Source of the DNA: Moraxellaceae bacterium
Lineage (GTDB): Bacteria; Pseudomonadota; Gammaproteobacteria; Pseudomonadales; Moraxellaceae
Direction of reading: 5' to 3'
NCBI GenBank assembly: GCA_030646295.1
Contig: JAUSND010000016.1
Span: forward strand, 310,001-374,000
DNA: 64,000 bases
Shown here: positions 62,382 to 64,000 of the stretch, one piece after another
Numbering within the stretch: the first letter of the stretch is position 1
Layout of the letters: each line of letters opens with the position of its first letter
The notes under the pieces: model-generated
The model's database searches: none
What the model saw: only the letters and a program-made list of their open reading frames with translations
Told to the model about the DNA's origin: nothing
Made by a program: the position numbers and the translations under genes

Positions 62382-63146
62382 TTATTTGAGGGGCTCTGGA
62401 CTGAGTCGTGAGACGGCCCACTGCGATACTCCGTTAAAGTAGTGCGCAACCGAAAATGAGGCGGGATGAATTACTCTTGCCTGTCGGTGCAAACATGCAT
62501 CAATTATTTTTGCGGCAATTGCGTCTGGCGTGCCTGTCGGAATGAACCTTGAAACCAGTCCCTGTTTTACCTGGCTGCGTGCATGTGTTTCCAGGCCGGA
62601 GTGAATGGGGCCCGGATAGACAGTGATGACGTTTATGTTCCGTTTGGCGAGTTCATTGCGTGCAATTTCCGATGCCATCGCGAGGCCGGCTTTTGCACCG
62701 CTGTAATAGGCGCAGCCGGCAATCGGTACGCGGCCAGCCATGCTGGAAATATTGATGATGGTGCCACCTTGCGGCATGTCCTGTACGGCCAGATCCATCA
62801 GGCGCAGCGGACTGATCATGTTGACGGTCAGCAGCTTCCAGCCCTGGTCCCAGCCCGTGCCGCGAAACGTAATGATATCCATGATGCCGGCACAGTTGAC
62901 CAGTATGTCGACGGGGCCATGCGTGTCAGTGACGCTCTTCCATTGTGTGGCCAGTGATTCGGGTTTGAACAGGTCCCATACGGCATAGCCGGCCCTGCCG
63001 GAAAGCGCGGAGGTTTTTTTCTGGAGGGCTGTTTCGTTGATATCAATCAGGGTGAGATGTGCATGAGGGTAGAGCGTAGAAAGCTTTTCACACAGGGCCG
63101 AACCAATTGCACCCGCAGCACCAGTGATCAGGATATGTTTGGTCAT
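62382..63146 (-). CDS. Short-chain dehydrogenase/reductase
   Basis: A 254-residue classical SDR. The cofactor motif is ITGAAGAIGSAL, the NAG motif is NCAGIMD, catalytic Ser is in NISSMAGRV and Tyr-x3-Lys in YYSGAKAGL. LIDINETAL after strand 2 has Asp, suggesting NAD(H) preference. PGPIHSGLETHA marks the substrate loop. The substrate is unknown. The ATG at 63146 lies downstream of a 205-base gap that follows the ETF-QO terminator. Confidence 0.88.
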   Translation of the reverse strand: MTKHILITGAAGAIGSALCEKLSTLYPHAHLTLIDINETALQKKTSALSGRAGYAVWDLFKPESLATQWKSVTDTHGPVDILVNCAGIMDIITFRGTGWDQGWKLLTVNMISPLRLMDLAVQDMPQGGTIINISSMAGRVPIAGCAYYSGAKAGLAMASEIARNELAKRNINVITVYPGPIHSGLETHARSQVKQGLVSRFIPTGTPDAIAAKIIDACLHRQARVIHPASFSVAHYFNGVSQWAVSRLSPEPLK

Positions 63147-63351
63147 GATTGCTCCGGCTGCCAATGATTGTGACTGCCTGTTATGTAAACAGTGACGGTT
63201 TTCTGAGGATGAAAAGTGACTTCCAGTCATTATTGTGACTGCGAGGTCGTGTGAGTTCAGGGTCGCATCATGCACAAAAAACGTCAACCTGCCTGGTCGG
63301 TTTCGCTCTGATCCATACGGGAACGCGGCAACGTAACGGGCAGGCATTGCC
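63147..63351. other. Spacer upstream of the SDR gene
   Basis: A 205-base gap. It contains a direct repeat ATTGTGACTGC at 63167-63177 and 63232-63242, with other GTGAC elements between. It probably carries the SDR promoter, but no clear hexamers were identified. Confidence 0.35.
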
Positions 63352-63386
63352 AATAAAAAAACCGGCAAATTGCCGGTTTTTTTATT
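63352..63386 (-). terminator. Rho-independent terminator of ETF-QO
   Basis: A stem CCGGCAA / TTGCCGG inside flanking A7/T7 runs, so it is symmetrical, placed 11 bases beyond the stop of the ETF-QO gene. Confidence 0.88.
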
Positions 63387-63397
63387 GCTGCGACGAA

Positions 63398-64000
63398 TTA
63401 CATGTTGGGGTAATTCGGGCCTCCGGTGCCTTCCGGCACCACCCAGTTGATGTTCTGGGACGGGTCCTTGATGTCGCAGGTCTTGCAGTGCACACAGTTC
63501 TGCGCATTGATCTGGAAGCGGTTGCTGCCGTCCGCATTCTCGACTACTTCATACACGCCCGCCGGGCAGTAGCGCTGTGCCGGCTCGGCGTACAGCGGCA
63601 GGTTTTTCTTGATCGGCACATCCGCATTTTTCAGCTGCAGGTGGATGGGCTGATCTTCCTCATGGTTCGTGCTGGACATGAATACCGAGGAGAGCTTGTC
63701 GAAGCTGATCTTGCCATCGGGCTTCGGGTATTCGATTTTCTTGGACTGGGCAGCCAGATCCAGTGTGGCGTAATCCGGCGTGGTGTCATGGATGGTGTAG
63801 GGGATCTTGCCATCGAAAATGTTCTGGTCGATGAAGTTGAACGCACCACCCATCAATGTGCCCATGCGATGCATGGCCGGGCCAAAGTTGCGCGACTTGT
63901 AGAGCTCCTCGAACAGCCAGGAGGCCTTGAACTTCTCGGTGAAATTGACCGGCTCGTCATTGGCCTTGCCAGCCTTGAGCAGCTCAGCCAGCGCTTCGGC
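63398..64000 (-). CDS. Electron transfer flavoprotein-ubiquinone oxidoreductase, C-terminal part
   Basis: The last 200 residues of ETF-QO; the rest lies beyond the right edge. The C-terminal ferredoxin-like domain has the four Cys ligands of the 4Fe-4S cluster: QRYCPAGVYEV, then NCVHCKTCDIKDP. SWLFEELYKSRNFGPAMHRM and the end INWVVPEGTGGPNYPNM are typical. The enzyme passes electrons from ETF, reduced by acyl-CoA dehydrogenases, to ubiquinone at the inner membrane. It thus supports fatty acid oxidation, in keeping with the glyoxylate shunt in the window. Confidence 0.95.
   Translation of the reverse strand, partial: AEALAELLKAGKANDEPVNFTEKFKASWLFEELYKSRNFGPAMHRMGTLMGGAFNFIDQNIFDGKIPYTIHDTTPDYATLDLAAQSKKIEYPKPDGKISFDKLSSVFMSSTNHEEDQPIHLQLKNADVPIKKNLPLYAEPAQRYCPAGVYEVVENADGSNRFQINAQNCVHCKTCDIKDPSQNINWVVPEGTGGPNYPNM

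Noticed and set aside
1-64000. CRISPR array, prophage or insertion sequence
   Set aside because: No regularly spaced repeats, transposase, integrase or phage structural gene was seen in any part of the window.

Overview
The window looks like chromosomal DNA of a free-living aerobic gammaproteobacterium, most likely of the Pseudomonadales/Moraxellaceae type. This placement is inferred from gene content: the long 531-residue isocitrate lyase with malate synthase G, a PpsR/PpsA pair, an ETF-ubiquinone oxidoreductase, a Fil-like surface protein and a type II secretion operon. No rRNA, prophage, insertion sequence or CRISPR array was seen. GC content looks moderate to high in most genes and visibly lower in two patches (about 2.6-6.5 kb and 48.2-50.2 kb).

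Layout. 0-2.5 kb: end of one unrecognised protein and a Fil-like (DUF6160-type) secreted protein. 2.6-7.7 kb: an Arn-like sugar-decoration cluster made of a GT-C transferase, a fatty acid hydroxylase-type membrane protein, a GT2 transferase and a WecD-like acetyltransferase, facing a WecE aminotransferase. 7.7-11.3 kb: ppsR and ppsA, divergent. 11.3-15.7 kb: a small Rieske protein, a lytic transglycosylase, a small unknown protein and two tandem cytochrome P450s. 15.7-18.7 kb: a gene-free stretch with paired DnaA boxes, an SpmA-SpmB fusion and an orphan ParA ATPase. 18.7-26.0 kb: a leftward eight-gene operon with mostly overlapping start and stop codons, encoding lipid-modifying enzymes, a B12-binding MerR photoreceptor and a photolyase, behind a promoter bracketed by two palindromes.

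26.3-31.1 kb: histidine phosphatase, YadGH ABC exporter, queF and two paralogous genes of unknown function. 31.2-37.8 kb: selO and the glyoxylate shunt (aceA, a LysR regulator, glcB). 37.9-44.0 kb: a flavoprotein, a membrane class III adenylate cyclase, a GIY-YIG protein and a large DUF748 envelope protein. 44.1-44.4 kb: tRNA-Leu(UAA) and tRNA-Cys(GCA). 44.6-51.3 kb: a signalling island with a triple-receiver hybrid kinase, CheR, a receiver, CheB and a REC-PAS-PilZ protein. 51.3-53.0 kb: an MscS channel and a partner protein. 53.2-60.7 kb: gspEFGHIJKLM. 60.7-64.0 kb: a methyltransferase, a patatin-like lipase, a short-chain dehydrogenase and the C-terminal part of ETF-QO.

How the parts fit. 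PpsA, AceA and GlcB together support growth on acetate and fatty acids, and ETF-QO takes electrons from beta-oxidation. The photo-operon pairs DNA repair with membrane lipid modification under a light-sensing repressor. The kinase, methylation enzymes and PilZ protein look like one signalling module ending in c-di-GMP. The least familiar pieces are the Arn-like cluster, the paralogous pair after queF, the chain of mini-ORFs before queF and the DnaA-box region.
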